From Clostridiales bacterium (GTDB taxonomy: Bacteria; Bacillota; Clostridia; Saccharofermentanales; Saccharofermentanaceae): a DNA stretch of 64,000 bases. Under the pieces are notes generated by a model. That model worked only from the letters and a program-made list of their open reading frames with translations, had not been told where the DNA came from and did not search any database. Of this stretch, positions 34,761 through 43,800 are shown piece after piece. Made by a program: the position numbers and the translations under genes. Each line of letters opens with the position of its first letter. The first letter of the stretch is position 1. The stretch is taken from positions 142,964 to 206,963 of the forward strand of contig JAFZHS010000013.1 in the NCBI GenBank assembly GCA_017554745.1, given 5' to 3'.

Positions 34761-36122
34761 TTGAAAGAGTATTCCGGACGTAAAAAGCTATATGAAAGAC
34801 CTGAACGGCTGTATCTGATACTGGCGGCTGTTTTCAGTATTGTGTTCATGGTGATCTTTACTCCGTGGAATTCTGTTGACGGTCCGACGCATTTCATGGC
34901 GAGCTACAGGTATTCGAATATCCTTATGGGGATCCCCGAATGGAGCGTCAGGGGGAATGACCAGGATGTGGTCTATGAGACACTGACGGATCACAGCAAT
35001 GCCCATATGTCTGAGTATTACGAATTCTTCTGTTCTGACAATACCCTGAAAGATGACGCGAATTCCTGCAAATACATGGATTTCTACGGTCCTTTCAACT
35101 ATCTGCCGCTCATAATATCCATTGTCATCGGAAGGCTTTTTAATCTGGGAATAATACCCATCGGTTATCTGGGAAGGCTGATCAGCGCGGCGTTCTACAT
35201 TTTCCTTTTTTATCACGCTATCAAGACTACTCCCTACGGAAAGCACATATTCGCTTTTTTAGCCTTGTTCCCGATGACGATACACATGATCACGTCGTTT
35301 ACCTATGACAGCGCTGTCCTGGCTGTGTGTTTCAATTTTTTTGCGTGCCTGTTCCGGGTCATCGACAGTAAAAAGATCGAAAAGGATAAGACTCTTTTTG
35401 AACTGCTTTTCTGGTGTGCCGCGCTCGGCCTTATAAAAGGCGGCGCGTATGCAGGATTACTGCTGCTTTTGGTGGTCCTTTTTGATAAGAAGAACAGCTG
35501 GCGCAAAAATCTGGCCGTTGTCTTATTGATCGCGACGGGGCTGATCGTTTTATTGTGCTCTAACGTATTTTTCAATCCTTCTACAGAGTTTTTCCAGCTC
35601 CACAGGGCAGACGCGAACAAGTTTGATTTCTCGTTCTTCTTTAAGCATCCCGGAAAGTACTTTGTTTTATGGCTCAATACGGTAAAGGCATACTGTTTCC
35701 CTTGGCTTTTCGAAGCGATAGGCACCAATGCAGGTTACTGGCAGACTTTTGTCCTTCCGAGCCTTCCTTTTGTCCTGTTGATGCTGATCCCGACCTTTGC
35801 GGCAGGATATTTCGGCTCTGCGGATGAGAAACGCCTTGTGAACAGGAAACTGCTGGTCATTACAATAGTCGTATCTCTGCTTTTCCTGTACATTACCCCT
35901 GCTACGGTCCTGCGCGACAACCTCGTAACGAACACCGAGATAGATTACTGCACCGGAAGGTATTTCCTCCCGCGTTATCCTCTGATATTCACCGTGATCG
36001 TGAGCTTGTTCAGCAAACCCAAGAAAGCAACACACAGGGAATGGATAGTGCTGGGGTCTTACGGAGTCTATGCCGTGCTTATGTGCGGTGTCTGCGTCGC
36101 GTTCTTTAAGAGTTTCTTCTGA
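34761..36122 (+). CDS. Multi-pass membrane protein, DUF2142-like
   Basis: A 453-residue protein with about ten to eleven hydrophobic helices. The first extracytoplasmic loop begins TPWNSVDGPTHFMASYRYS, which matches the DUF2142 pattern of a Pro-rich segment followed by an acid and then xxHFxxAY; that loop also carries ASP/GLU residues as in GT-C type glycosyltransferases. DUF2142 proteins are found in cell-wall and polysaccharide clusters and are thought to transfer sugars from lipid carriers, but no reaction is proven. The start is TTG five bases after the prmA stop, with no ribosome-binding site, so it may be coupled to prmA. Family call is moderate. Confidence 0.65.
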   Translation: MKEYSGRKKLYERPERLYLILAAVFSIVFMVIFTPWNSVDGPTHFMASYRYSNILMGIPEWSVRGNDQDVVYETLTDHSNAHMSEYYEFFCSDNTLKDDANSCKYMDFYGPFNYLPLIISIVIGRLFNLGIIPIGYLGRLISAAFYIFLFYHAIKTTPYGKHIFAFLALFPMTIHMITSFTYDSAVLAVCFNFFACLFRVIDSKKIEKDKTLFELLFWCAALGLIKGGAYAGLLLLLVVLFDKKNSWRKNLAVVLLIATGLIVLLCSNVFFNPSTEFFQLHRADANKFDFSFFFKHPGKYFVLWLNTVKAYCFPWLFEAIGTNAGYWQTFVLPSLPFVLLMLIPTFAAGYFGSADEKRLVNRKLLVITIVVSLLFLYITPATVLRDNLVTNTEIDYCTGRYFLPRYPLIFTVIVSLFSKPKKATHREWIVLGSYGVYAVLMCGVCVAFFKSFF

Positions 36123-36365
36123 TCTGTCAGATTGGTTTCTTCACGAACAGCTCACGAAAAACGGATTCAGGATCGTACAAAAAGCGCATGGGCAAAAAAC
36201 GGGCGTAAATCAGCTCGAAAAGACCCATATAAATGCAATATGCACACGGATTGCGATTTTTTGGGTCTTTTCGACGTCATTTAGACCCAAAATAAACCTA
36301 TGCAAGCAAGTTGCTCAACTTTATGCTAAAATATCTTGTTATTTAAAAGATATAGGAGAAAAGTA
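36123..36365 (+). other. Intergenic region before hisS with three competing complementary segments
   Basis: Segment A (36215-36227, TCGAAAAGACCCA) is perfectly complementary to B (36262-36274, TGGGTCTTTTCGA), and B can instead pair with C (36283-36290, AGACCCAA). A:B and B:C exclude each other. There is no T-box signature and no T-run behind either hairpin. An extended -10, TGC-TAAAAT (36324-36332), follows and is the likely hisS promoter, so A-C lie upstream of that start. Confidence 0.5.
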
Positions 36366-37622
36366 ATGAGATACGCAGCGCAGAAGGGCACGAGGGACAT
36401 ACTTCCTTCAGAGATTCACAACTGGCAACTTGCAGAGAGAACATTTGCTGATGTATGCCATTCCTTCGGCTATGAGGAGATAAGGATCCCCACATTTGAG
36501 CAGACAGACCTGTTCCAGAGAGGCGTCGGTGATACCACGGACGTCGTTACCAAAGAGATGTACACCTTTGAGGACAAGGGCGGCAGAAGCATCACTTTGA
36601 GACCTGAGGGTACGGCAGGTGTCGTCAGAAGCTTCATTGAGAACGGCATGACAAGCCTTCCTTCACCGGTAAGGCTCTTTTATAACATCACGGCTTTCCG
36701 TTATGAGAAGATGCAGAAGGGCAGAATGCGTGAGTTCCACCAGTTCGGACTCGAGTCATTTGGCGCAGCAGGCCCGGATATCGATGCAGAGATCATTTCC
36801 GTAGTTGACGTCTTCTTCAAGAAGATGGGACTTAAGAATATCGCGCTCCACATCAATTCGATCGGCTGCCCCGCTTGCCGCGGTGAGTACAACAAGCTCC
36901 TTAAGGATTATTTCAGACCGCACGTTGCTACGATGTGTGAGGACTGCCAGGCAAGATTCGAGAAGAACCCTTTGCGCATGATCGACTGCAAGGTCGACGG
37001 CGGCAAGGATATCGTTAAGAATGCGCCCAGGCTCATCGACCACCTCTGCGACGACTGCAAGGCTCATTTTGAGGCGCTCAAGGCAAGACTTGAGGCGATC
37101 GGCATTTCTTACACTATCGACCCGAATATCGTAAGAGGTCTGGATTACTATACAAGAACAGTCTTTGAGTTCGTATCCGAGAACGTCGGCACGCAGGGCA
37201 CCATCTGCGGCGGCGGAAGATATGACGGACTTGTTGAAGACTGCGGAGGCACTTCTACACCCGGTATCGGATTTGCGATGGGCGTAGAGAGACTCCTTCT
37301 TGAGACAGAGGCTCAGGGAGCGCTCAAGGAAGCGCCTTCATACGTTAAGCTCTACATTGCTTCAATGTCTGAGCAGGCAAAGATCGAAGCTCTTAAGATC
37401 TGCTATGACTTAAGACTTAAGGGTATCGGCTGTGAGACCGATGTGGCGGGAAGATCTTTCAAGGCACAGATGAAGTATGCGGGCAAGCAGGGAATACCTT
37501 ACCTCGTTGTCATCGGAGACGACGAGCTCGGTACCGGTGAGGTCAAGATCAAGTGCATGGCTGACGGCTCTGAGACGGCCGTTAAGCTTGACGGTATCGG
37601 GGATTTCCTGATCGCGAAATAA
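36366..37622 (+). CDS. hisS: Histidyl-tRNA synthetase
   Basis: A 418-residue class II synthetase that charges tRNA-His. Class II motif 1 lies near the start, motif 2 in FRYEKMQKGRMREFHQFG, the histidine-binding segment reads VRGLDYYTRTVFEF and motif 3 contains GFAMGVERLL. The C-terminal anticodon-binding domain is present (about 325-418). The start was set at ATG with the standard N terminus RYAAQKGTRDILP; AGGAG is 7 bases upstream. Its own extended -10 promoter lies just upstream, and hisS-aspS-lepB form a compact unit (28-base gap, then 1-base overlap). Confidence 0.96.
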   Translation: MRYAAQKGTRDILPSEIHNWQLAERTFADVCHSFGYEEIRIPTFEQTDLFQRGVGDTTDVVTKEMYTFEDKGGRSITLRPEGTAGVVRSFIENGMTSLPSPVRLFYNITAFRYEKMQKGRMREFHQFGLESFGAAGPDIDAEIISVVDVFFKKMGLKNIALHINSIGCPACRGEYNKLLKDYFRPHVATMCEDCQARFEKNPLRMIDCKVDGGKDIVKNAPRLIDHLCDDCKAHFEALKARLEAIGISYTIDPNIVRGLDYYTRTVFEFVSENVGTQGTICGGGRYDGLVEDCGGTSTPGIGFAMGVERLLLETEAQGALKEAPSYVKLYIASMSEQAKIEALKICYDLRLKGIGCETDVAGRSFKAQMKYAGKQGIPYLVVIGDDELGTGEVKIKCMADGSETAVKLDGIGDFLIAK

Positions 37623-37650
37623 AAAGTTAAGCATTTGCTGGAGGTAATAT

Positions 37651-39435
37651 ATGCAGTCACGTACACATACATGTGGAGAACTTAGGATCACAGACGCGGG
37701 CAAGAAGGTACAGCTCGCAGGCTGGATGGAGAATTTCCGTGAAGTCGGAGCAGAATTGGGATTTGTTGTAATCCGCGATTTCTACGGCACGACCCAGGTA
37801 GTTATCGAGACATCTGAGATGATGAAGACTTTCAAGGCTATCACCAAGGAGTCTACCATCCAGGTAGAGGGCACGGTAAGAGAAAGAAGCTCCAAGAATC
37901 CTAAGCTCGAAACAGGCGATATTGAAGTAGTTCCCGAGAAGGTTACTGTTTTGGGACGCTGCCGTTATAACGAGCTTCCTTTTGAGATCAACCACAGCAG
38001 GGAAGCTGATGAGGCTGCAAGACTTAAGTACAGATACCTGGATATCCGCAACCCCGAGGTCAAGAAAAACCTCATATTGAGAAGCAATGTTATCGCTGCA
38101 CTCAGACAGTCTATGATCGACCATAACTTCATGGAGATCACGACACCTATCCTTACGGTATCTTCTCCTGAGGGCGCAAGAGACTATCTCGTTCCTGCAA
38201 GAAAGCATCCGGGCAAGTTCTACGCGCTTCCCCAGGCACCCCAGCAGTTTAAGCAGCTCCTGATGGTGTCAGGCATCGACAGATATTTCCAGATCGCTCC
38301 CTGCTTCAGAGATGAGGACGCAAGAGGCGACAGATGCCCTGGCGAATTCTACCAGCTCGACATGGAGATGGCTTTCGCAAGCCAGGAAGATGTTTTTGCG
38401 ATCATTGAAGACGTATTGCCTCCTGTCTTCGCGAAATACGGTAAGTACAACAGAGCATCAGGTTCTCCGTTCATGCGCATCCCGTATCTTGAGGCTATGG
38501 AGAAGTACGGCACAGATAAGCCCGATCTCCGTATCGACCTGACTGTTACAGACGTAACGGATCTCCTCAGAACAGAAGAGTTTGCTCCGTTTGCTGAGGG
38601 CGAGATCAAGGCTGTAGTTATCTCTGGTTTCCACGAGAGCCGTAAGTTCATCGACAAGACAATGGCTGACTGCGAGATCCAGTCAGGCAGCAAGGGCTAC
38701 TGGTTCAGAATGGATGAGAACGGCGAGATCGTCGGAGGCATCTCCAAGTTCGTAGCTCCTAAGAAGGACGAAGTCGTTGCAATGCTCGGCTTAAAGCCTG
38801 ATACACTCGTAGTTCTCTCAGCAGGCACAAAGGGCGCTGCACAGAAGATGGCAGGCGTTCTCGTAAAGACATTCGGCGCTGCAGTTCCGGGCCACATGGA
38901 CAAGGAACAGTACGCTTTCTGTTGGATCGTTGATTTCCCGATGTATGAGATCGGTGAGGAGTCAGGTGAATTGGAGTTCTGCCACAATCCTTTCTCAATG
39001 CCTTCAGGCGGCCTTGACGTACTCCTTAAGGCTGAGAGAGGCGAGATCGATCCTTTGTCCATCATGGCTGACCAGTACGACCTCGTAGTAAACGGAATCG
39101 AGCTCTCATCAGGCGCTGTAAGAAACCACGATCCTGAGATCATGATCAAGGCTTTCGAGCTCGTAAGACTCGGAGAAGAAGACGTTAAGAAGAAGTTCCC
39201 CGCTATGTACAATGCGTTCTGCTACGGCGCTCCGCCGCATGCAGGCATCGCTCCCGGAGTTGACCGTATGGTAATGCTCTTATCAGGCGAGGAGACGATC
39301 CGTGAGGTAATCCCTTTCCCTATGAACAAGAACGCCCAGGACATCATGATGGATGCACCGGGATACGTAACAGACAAGCAGCTTGAAGAATTGCATATCA
39401 GTATCACAGCTGCTGAAGAAGCCGGAGATAACTAA
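37651..39435 (+). CDS. aspS: Aspartyl-tRNA synthetase
   Basis: A 594-residue bacterial-type class IIb AspRS: N-terminal OB-fold anticodon-binding domain (GWMENFREVGAELGFVVIRD region), class II catalytic core with LTVSSPEGARDYLVPAR, FYALPQAPQQFKQLLM and CFRDEDARGDRCPGEFYQLD (motif 2, quoted in parts), a GAD insertion domain (about 290-420) and motif 3 in GIAPGVDRMVMLL. It attaches Asp to tRNA-Asp. Whether it is discriminating or also charges tRNA-Asn cannot be decided from the window (gatCAB not present). CTGGAGG lies 7-8 bases before the ATG. Its stop overlaps the lepB start. Confidence 0.96.
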   Translation: MQSRTHTCGELRITDAGKKVQLAGWMENFREVGAELGFVVIRDFYGTTQVVIETSEMMKTFKAITKESTIQVEGTVRERSSKNPKLETGDIEVVPEKVTVLGRCRYNELPFEINHSREADEAARLKYRYLDIRNPEVKKNLILRSNVIAALRQSMIDHNFMEITTPILTVSSPEGARDYLVPARKHPGKFYALPQAPQQFKQLLMVSGIDRYFQIAPCFRDEDARGDRCPGEFYQLDMEMAFASQEDVFAIIEDVLPPVFAKYGKYNRASGSPFMRIPYLEAMEKYGTDKPDLRIDLTVTDVTDLLRTEEFAPFAEGEIKAVVISGFHESRKFIDKTMADCEIQSGSKGYWFRMDENGEIVGGISKFVAPKKDEVVAMLGLKPDTLVVLSAGTKGAAQKMAGVLVKTFGAAVPGHMDKEQYAFCWIVDFPMYEIGEESGELEFCHNPFSMPSGGLDVLLKAERGEIDPLSIMADQYDLVVNGIELSSGAVRNHDPEIMIKAFELVRLGEEDVKKKFPAMYNAFCYGAPPHAGIAPGVDRMVMLLSGEETIREVIPFPMNKNAQDIMMDAPGYVTDKQLEELHISITAAEEAGDN

Positions 39436-40304
39436 TGAGCAAAGAAGAGATTAAGCAGACAGAAGAAAATGCTGCCGAAGAGAAGGACGTCTCTTTAGAA
39501 CCTGCAGTATCCGAAGATGTTAAGGCATCTGAGGAGAAGGCTGAAGAAGAGATTACCGCCTCTGAAGAAAAGCCTGAAGAAAAAGAGACTGAGATTTCTG
39601 AAGCACTTTCCGAAGAAGATCCTTCCGCGGATGAAAAATCCGAAGATGAAGGATCTGATGAAGAGGAGTCAGAAGAAGATTCTGAAAATGAGTCTTCTGA
39701 CAAGAAGGCATTTGCGCGCGGCAAGAAATTTGAGAAGGGCAGCAAGTCTTATGAGATATTGGATTGGCTCCGTACGATATGTATCGGTGTTCTTGCAGGT
39801 ATCTTTATCGTTGTTTTCCTCGTGCAGAGAGATGACGTTTACGGCAGCTCCATGAACCCTACGCTTACGCAGGGAGATGTTCTTTTTACGCAGAAGCTGT
39901 CTACTTATTTCAAGAGCTATAAGAGGGGGGACATCGTCGTTTTGGACGGTTCCGGCATGGAAGGATATACCGGCAAGGAATATCTCGTTAAGAGGATCGT
40001 AGGACTTCCCGGCGAGACGATCAGGATCGCTGACGGCAACGTTTATATCAAGGCTGCCGGTGCTACTGAGTTCTATCTTTTGCAGGAGAATTATCTGCCC
40101 GCCGGAGTGCGCACGACCATGATGGACGGCGGCATTAAGAAGGGCTACGATGAGATAACTTTAGGCGAGGACGAGTACTACTGCATGGGCGATAACAGAC
40201 CTGTAAGTAACGACTCGCGCAATCTGGGTCCTTTTGCGGAGAAGAGGATCGTTTCCGTTGCCTTTATCCGGGTATACCCGTTCAATGAGATTAAGATCCT
40301 CTGA
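39435..40304 (+). CDS. lepB: Type I signal peptidase with long acidic N-terminal tail
   Basis: A 289-residue signal peptidase I. Residues 1-90 are a Glu/Ser-rich disordered cytoplasmic tail, then a basic patch and one membrane helix (about 112-132). The catalytic serine S139 is in SSMNPTL, the lysine is in YLVKRIVGLPGE, and the C-terminal box reads YYCMGDNRPVSNDSR. It cleaves signal peptides of Sec- and Tat-exported proteins on the outer face. Typical Gram-positive SipS-like enzymes are about 180-200 residues, so the acidic tail is an addition; its role is unknown. The start overlaps the aspS stop by one base (TAATG), hence translational coupling. Confidence 0.94.
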   Translation: MSKEEIKQTEENAAEEKDVSLEPAVSEDVKASEEKAEEEITASEEKPEEKETEISEALSEEDPSADEKSEDEGSDEEESEEDSENESSDKKAFARGKKFEKGSKSYEILDWLRTICIGVLAGIFIVVFLVQRDDVYGSSMNPTLTQGDVLFTQKLSTYFKSYKRGDIVVLDGSGMEGYTGKEYLVKRIVGLPGETIRIADGNVYIKAAGATEFYLLQENYLPAGVRTTMMDGGIKKGYDEITLGEDEYYCMGDNRPVSNDSRNLGPFAEKRIVSVAFIRVYPFNEIKIL

Positions 40305-40320
40305 TAAGGAACAATTCTGA

Positions 40321-42135
40321 ATGAGTGAAAGCTATAGAAAATACATAAGAAATTTCTGCATTATCGCGCACATCGATCACGGTAAGTCGACTCTGGCTGA
40401 CCGTCTTATCGAGCATACTCACGTAAGAGAAAAGCGCGAGATGACAGACCAGATATTAGATAACATGGATATCGAGCGTGAGCGCGGTATCACTATCAAG
40501 TCACAGGCTGTAAGACTGCCTTATGAGGCTTCAGACGGTAACACATATCTTCTTAACCTCATTGACACTCCTGGCCATGTAGACTTTAACTATGAGGTCT
40601 CCAGGTCGCTTGCTGCATGCGACGGCGCAGTGCTTGTCGTAGATGCTTCACAGGGCGTTGAGGCGCAGACATTGGCTAACGTATATCTCGCAGTCGATGC
40701 AGACCTTGAAGTGCTTCCCGTAATCAACAAGATCGACCTTCCTTCCGCAAGGCCCGAAGAGGTCCGTCAGGAGATCGAAGATGATATCGGAATCGATGCT
40801 TCTTATGCTCCGTGCATCTCGGCGAAAAGCGATATCAACATCGAAGAAGTATTGGAGAAGATCGTACAGTATCTTCCCGCGCCCGAAGGCGACGAGAATG
40901 AGCCTCTGGCAGCTCTCGTTTTCGATTCCAAATACGATTCATACAAAGGCGTTATCGTCAGCGTAAGAGTCAAGAACGGCACCGTAAAGACCGGAGACCG
41001 CATTAAGATGATGCACTCCGGAAAAGAGTTTACGGTAACCGAGCTCGGCATGTTCCATCCGGGTGAGCTCGTCCCGACGGAATCTTTAAGAGCAGGCGAG
41101 GTAGGCTATATCTGCGCTTCCATCAAGAACGTAAGAGACACGGCTCCGGGCGATACGGTAACACTCGCAGATAACCCTGCATCAGAGCCGCTTATCGGTT
41201 ATAAGGGAATCCAGCAGATGGTATTCTGCGGAATGTATCCTGTCGACGGTGCAAGATACGGTGACCTTAAGGATGCGCTCGAGAAGCTCAGACTTAACGA
41301 TGCCGCGCTCTCTTTTGACGCGGAGACTTCTGCTGCATTGGGCTTCGGCTTCAGATGCGGATTCTTAGGACTTCTCCACTATGAGGTAATCCAGGAAAGA
41401 CTCGAGAGAGAATTCAACCTCGATCTTATCAGCACCGCGCCTTCCGTTATCTACAAGATATATCTTACGGACGGCACTGTTGTTGACTGTTCGAATCCTA
41501 CGAACATGCCTGACCCGGCAAATATCGATTACATGGAAGAGCCTGTCGTCAAAGCGACGATAATGCTTCCCAAGGAATATGTAGGCAACATCATGGAGCT
41601 CTGCCAGGAGCGCCGCGGTGAATATACCGACATGAAGTATCTTGATGAGAAGCGTGTAATGCTCCACTACAAGATGCCTTTGAATGAGATCATCTACGAC
41701 TTTTTCGACGCGCTCAAATCGCGTACGAGAGGCTATGCTTCTTTGGACTACGAGCCTGCAGGATACATGAGATCCAAGCTCGTTAAGCTCGACATACTTC
41801 TTAACGGCGACATCGTCGACGCGCTGTCGTTTATCGTTCATGCTGATAAGGCTTACGGCAGAGGAAGAAGAATGTGCGAGAAGCTTAAGGAGAACATCCC
41901 GAGGCAGCAATTCGAAGTCCCCGTACAGGCAGCGATCGGCGGCAAGATCATAGCAAGAGAGACCATTAAGGCATATCGTAAAGACGTTACCTCCAAGTGC
42001 TACGGCGGTGATATCTCACGTAAGAAGAAGCTGCTCGAGAAGCAGAAGGAAGGTAAGAAGCGAATGAGGCAGGTAGGCTCCGTTGAGGTGCCGCAGGAAG
42101 CCTTCATGAGCGTTCTTAAGCTTGACGAAGAATAG
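40321..42135 (+). CDS. lepA: Elongation factor 4 (LepA)
   Basis: A 604-residue translational GTPase with G1 [10 protein letters not shown]2 region [11 protein letters not shown]3 DTPGHVDF, G4 NKIDLP and G5 SAKS, then the EF-G-like domains II, III and V and the LepA-specific C-terminal domain ending with the conserved [21 protein letters not shown] region (quoted in part: [10 protein letters not shown]). It binds ribosomes and is linked to back-translocation or assembly under stress. AAGGA is 9 bases before the ATG. It is separated from lepB by 16 bases and probably co-transcribed. Confidence 0.97.
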   Translation: MSESYRKYIRNFCIIAHIDHGKSTLADRLIEHTHVREKREMTDQILDNMDIERERGITIKSQAVRLPYEASDGNTYLLNLIDTPGHVDFNYEVSRSLAACDGAVLVVDASQGVEAQTLANVYLAVDADLEVLPVINKIDLPSARPEEVRQEIEDDIGIDASYAPCISAKSDINIEEVLEKIVQYLPAPEGDENEPLAALVFDSKYDSYKGVIVSVRVKNGTVKTGDRIKMMHSGKEFTVTELGMFHPGELVPTESLRAGEVGYICASIKNVRDTAPGDTVTLADNPASEPLIGYKGIQQMVFCGMYPVDGARYGDLKDALEKLRLNDAALSFDAETSAALGFGFRCGFLGLLHYEVIQERLEREFNLDLISTAPSVIYKIYLTDGTVVDCSNPTNMPDPANIDYMEEPVVKATIMLPKEYVGNIMELCQERRGEYTDMKYLDEKRVMLHYKMPLNEIIYDFFDALKSRTRGYASLDYEPAGYMRSKLVKLDILLNGDIVDALSFIVHADKAYGRGRRMCEKLKENIPRQQFEVPVQAAIGGKIIARETIKAYRKDVTSKCYGGDISRKKKLLEKQKEGKKRMRQVGSVEVPQEAFMSVLKLDEE

Positions 42136-42168
42136 GGCCTGAAAAACAGCTGGGGAGGGCTTTTAGAA

Positions 42169-43005
42169 ATGACAGTAATTAAAGGACATATCTGCCCCTC
42201 ATGTGCGGGCGCGCTCTCCATAGATATCGACAAGCAAATGTATATTTGCCCTTTCTGCGGTGTCACTTTTGATTATGAGTATTTCAATGAGGACAGCGTC
42301 CTTGACTTAGGTTCGGAAGCTCTTGTAAATGAAGAGTTCAATTCGGCCTCGAAGGCTTATGCGTATGCTCTGGAAAAAGATCCGCATGACTTTGAAGCTT
42401 TAAAGGGAACTCTCTGTACGCAGTTTAAATGGCGTTCTTTCGGACAGATAAAAGATATCAAAAAGCTGGCTAAACTCACCCCGGTACAAAGAGATATTTC
42501 CGCATTGAAAAATGCGGCATCCGAGAAGGATAAGTTCTTTTTTGACGGGGTTACTGAGTGTTTATCCATGGCTGATGAGCATGCAGAAATCACCGGCCAG
42601 ATCGAGACTAATGATAACAACATCTCAAGGTATGACAAAGAAGCTGAGCAATTAAGGATAAAACTCGAGGACAACAAAAACTATTACGATTACAAGTTTT
42701 CTTTGCTATACGCGATATATGGGTCATTTGCTCTTGTGATTATTTTCCTGATAGTCAGTAATCTTGCCGATGTGAGTTTTTTCTATTTCTTCCTGGTGCA
42801 TATGGCGATCTTCGGCCTGATATTTGGTTGTGACCGTTTTTCCGGATATAAAAAGAAAAAGGAAGATGCTGCGGTAATTGCGATTTCAACAATGAAAAAA
42901 GAAGAACTGATAAACAAAAATTCGGAACTTAAGAAACAGTCAGAATCGCTTAATAGAGAATTCATCAAAAAAAGCAAAGTGCTTGTCGAATACAAGGCCG
43001 AGTGA
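42169..43005 (+). CDS. Zinc-ribbon / TPR-like / membrane protein, paralogue of the 61.7-kb protein
   Basis: A 278-residue protein of unknown function. Residues 9-30 are a zinc ribbon (C9, C12, C27, C30; C-x2-C-x14-C-x2-C). A helical hairpin follows (about 48-85) with DPHDFEALKGTLC, which resembles a TPR unit. Then comes a coiled stretch, two hydrophobic helices (about 173-220) and a second charged coiled coil. The larger protein at 61678 has the ribbon cysteines at exactly the same residue numbers and repeats the same ribbon-hairpin module twice. GGGGAGGG precedes the ATG. It follows lepA by 33 bases and opens a run of lineage-specific genes. Confidence 0.75.
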   Translation: MTVIKGHICPSCAGALSIDIDKQMYICPFCGVTFDYEYFNEDSVLDLGSEALVNEEFNSASKAYAYALEKDPHDFEALKGTLCTQFKWRSFGQIKDIKKLAKLTPVQRDISALKNAASEKDKFFFDGVTECLSMADEHAEITGQIETNDNNISRYDKEAEQLRIKLEDNKNYYDYKFSLLYAIYGSFALVIIFLIVSNLADVSFFYFFLVHMAIFGLIFGCDRFSGYKKKKEDAAVIAISTMKKEELINKNSELKKQSESLNREFIKKSKVLVEYKAE

Positions 43006-43047
43006 GCGTTTTAGGACAGCATCCGCAAACTTGAAAAGGATATACAC

Positions 43048-43800
43048 ATGAAGGCTTTTATTCTTTGGCATTCACATGAAGAAAACGACGATTACGGGAT
43101 CCACGACGAGGTAAAGCTCCTCGGCGTTTTTTCCACACTCGAAAAAGCCAATGAGAGCATCAATGTATTTAAGGACAAGGAAGGCTTCAAGGACTATTCT
43201 CTCGATTGTTTTACGGTAGAAGAAAGAGACATGGATATTCCCAACAGGACTTGGACAGAAGGATTTGTTTCTGTCAGGTATGCGGGAAGCGACGTAGTTA
43301 TACGTCCTGTCAGAGCTGATGATGACAGGGAAGAGATAAGCAATATTTTCGAGCAGAGCTGGAAGATGGCATACGAAGGAATCGTTCCCGAAGAATATAT
43401 GTCCTCGATACCTGCGGGGGAATGGGCCGGCAATATCGATGATTCCGACTGGAAACATATCGTATGTGAACTTGACGGCAAGCTGATCGGTACTGCGAGC
43501 GTATGCCGTTCGCGGTTTGAAGAATATCCTGATGCGGGAGAGATAGTGTCCATCTACATGCTTCCTGAATATACCGGAAAAGGATATGGCAAGATGCTCC
43601 TTACGGAAGCTTGCAAGGTCCTTAAGTATTACGGTTTTAACGAGATATTTTTGTGGGTGTTGGAGGAAAATAAAAACGCAAGGCAGTTCTATGAATCACA
43701 GGGATTCTCTCTGGCGGACGGAACGCTGGATCTGACTATCTGCGGCAAGCCTCTTAAGGAAGTCCGTTATGTAAAGAAAACAGTGAGTGTTGAATTATGA
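43048..43800 (+). CDS. GNAT N-acetyltransferase with N-terminal DUF7336-like domain
   Basis: A 250-residue two-domain protein. Residues 1-75 (ILWHSHEENDDYGI, KLLGVFSTLEKANESI, GFKDYSLDCFTVEE) match the small DUF7336-type domain I know as a stand-alone protein. From about residue 83 a GNAT fold begins (VIRPVRADDDREEI), with the acetyl-CoA loop region MLPEYTGKGYGKMLL and the C-terminal NARQFYESQGF. GNATs transfer acetyl from acetyl-CoA to amines of antibiotics, proteins or metabolites; the substrate is unknown. AAAAGGA is 8 bases before the ATG. Its stop overlaps the next start (ATGA), so it is coupled to the acyltransferase gene. Confidence 0.8.
   Translation: MKAFILWHSHEENDDYGIHDEVKLLGVFSTLEKANESINVFKDKEGFKDYSLDCFTVEERDMDIPNRTWTEGFVSVRYAGSDVVIRPVRADDDREEISNIFEQSWKMAYEGIVPEEYMSSIPAGEWAGNIDDSDWKHIVCELDGKLIGTASVCRSRFEEYPDAGEIVSIYMLPEYTGKGYGKMLLTEACKVLKYYGFNEIFLWVLEENKNARQFYESQGFSLADGTLDLTICGKPLKEVRYVKKTVSVEL

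Noticed and set aside
36123..36365. T-box riboswitch before hisS/aspS
   Set aside because: No AGGGTGGNACCGCG element and no terminator T-run.
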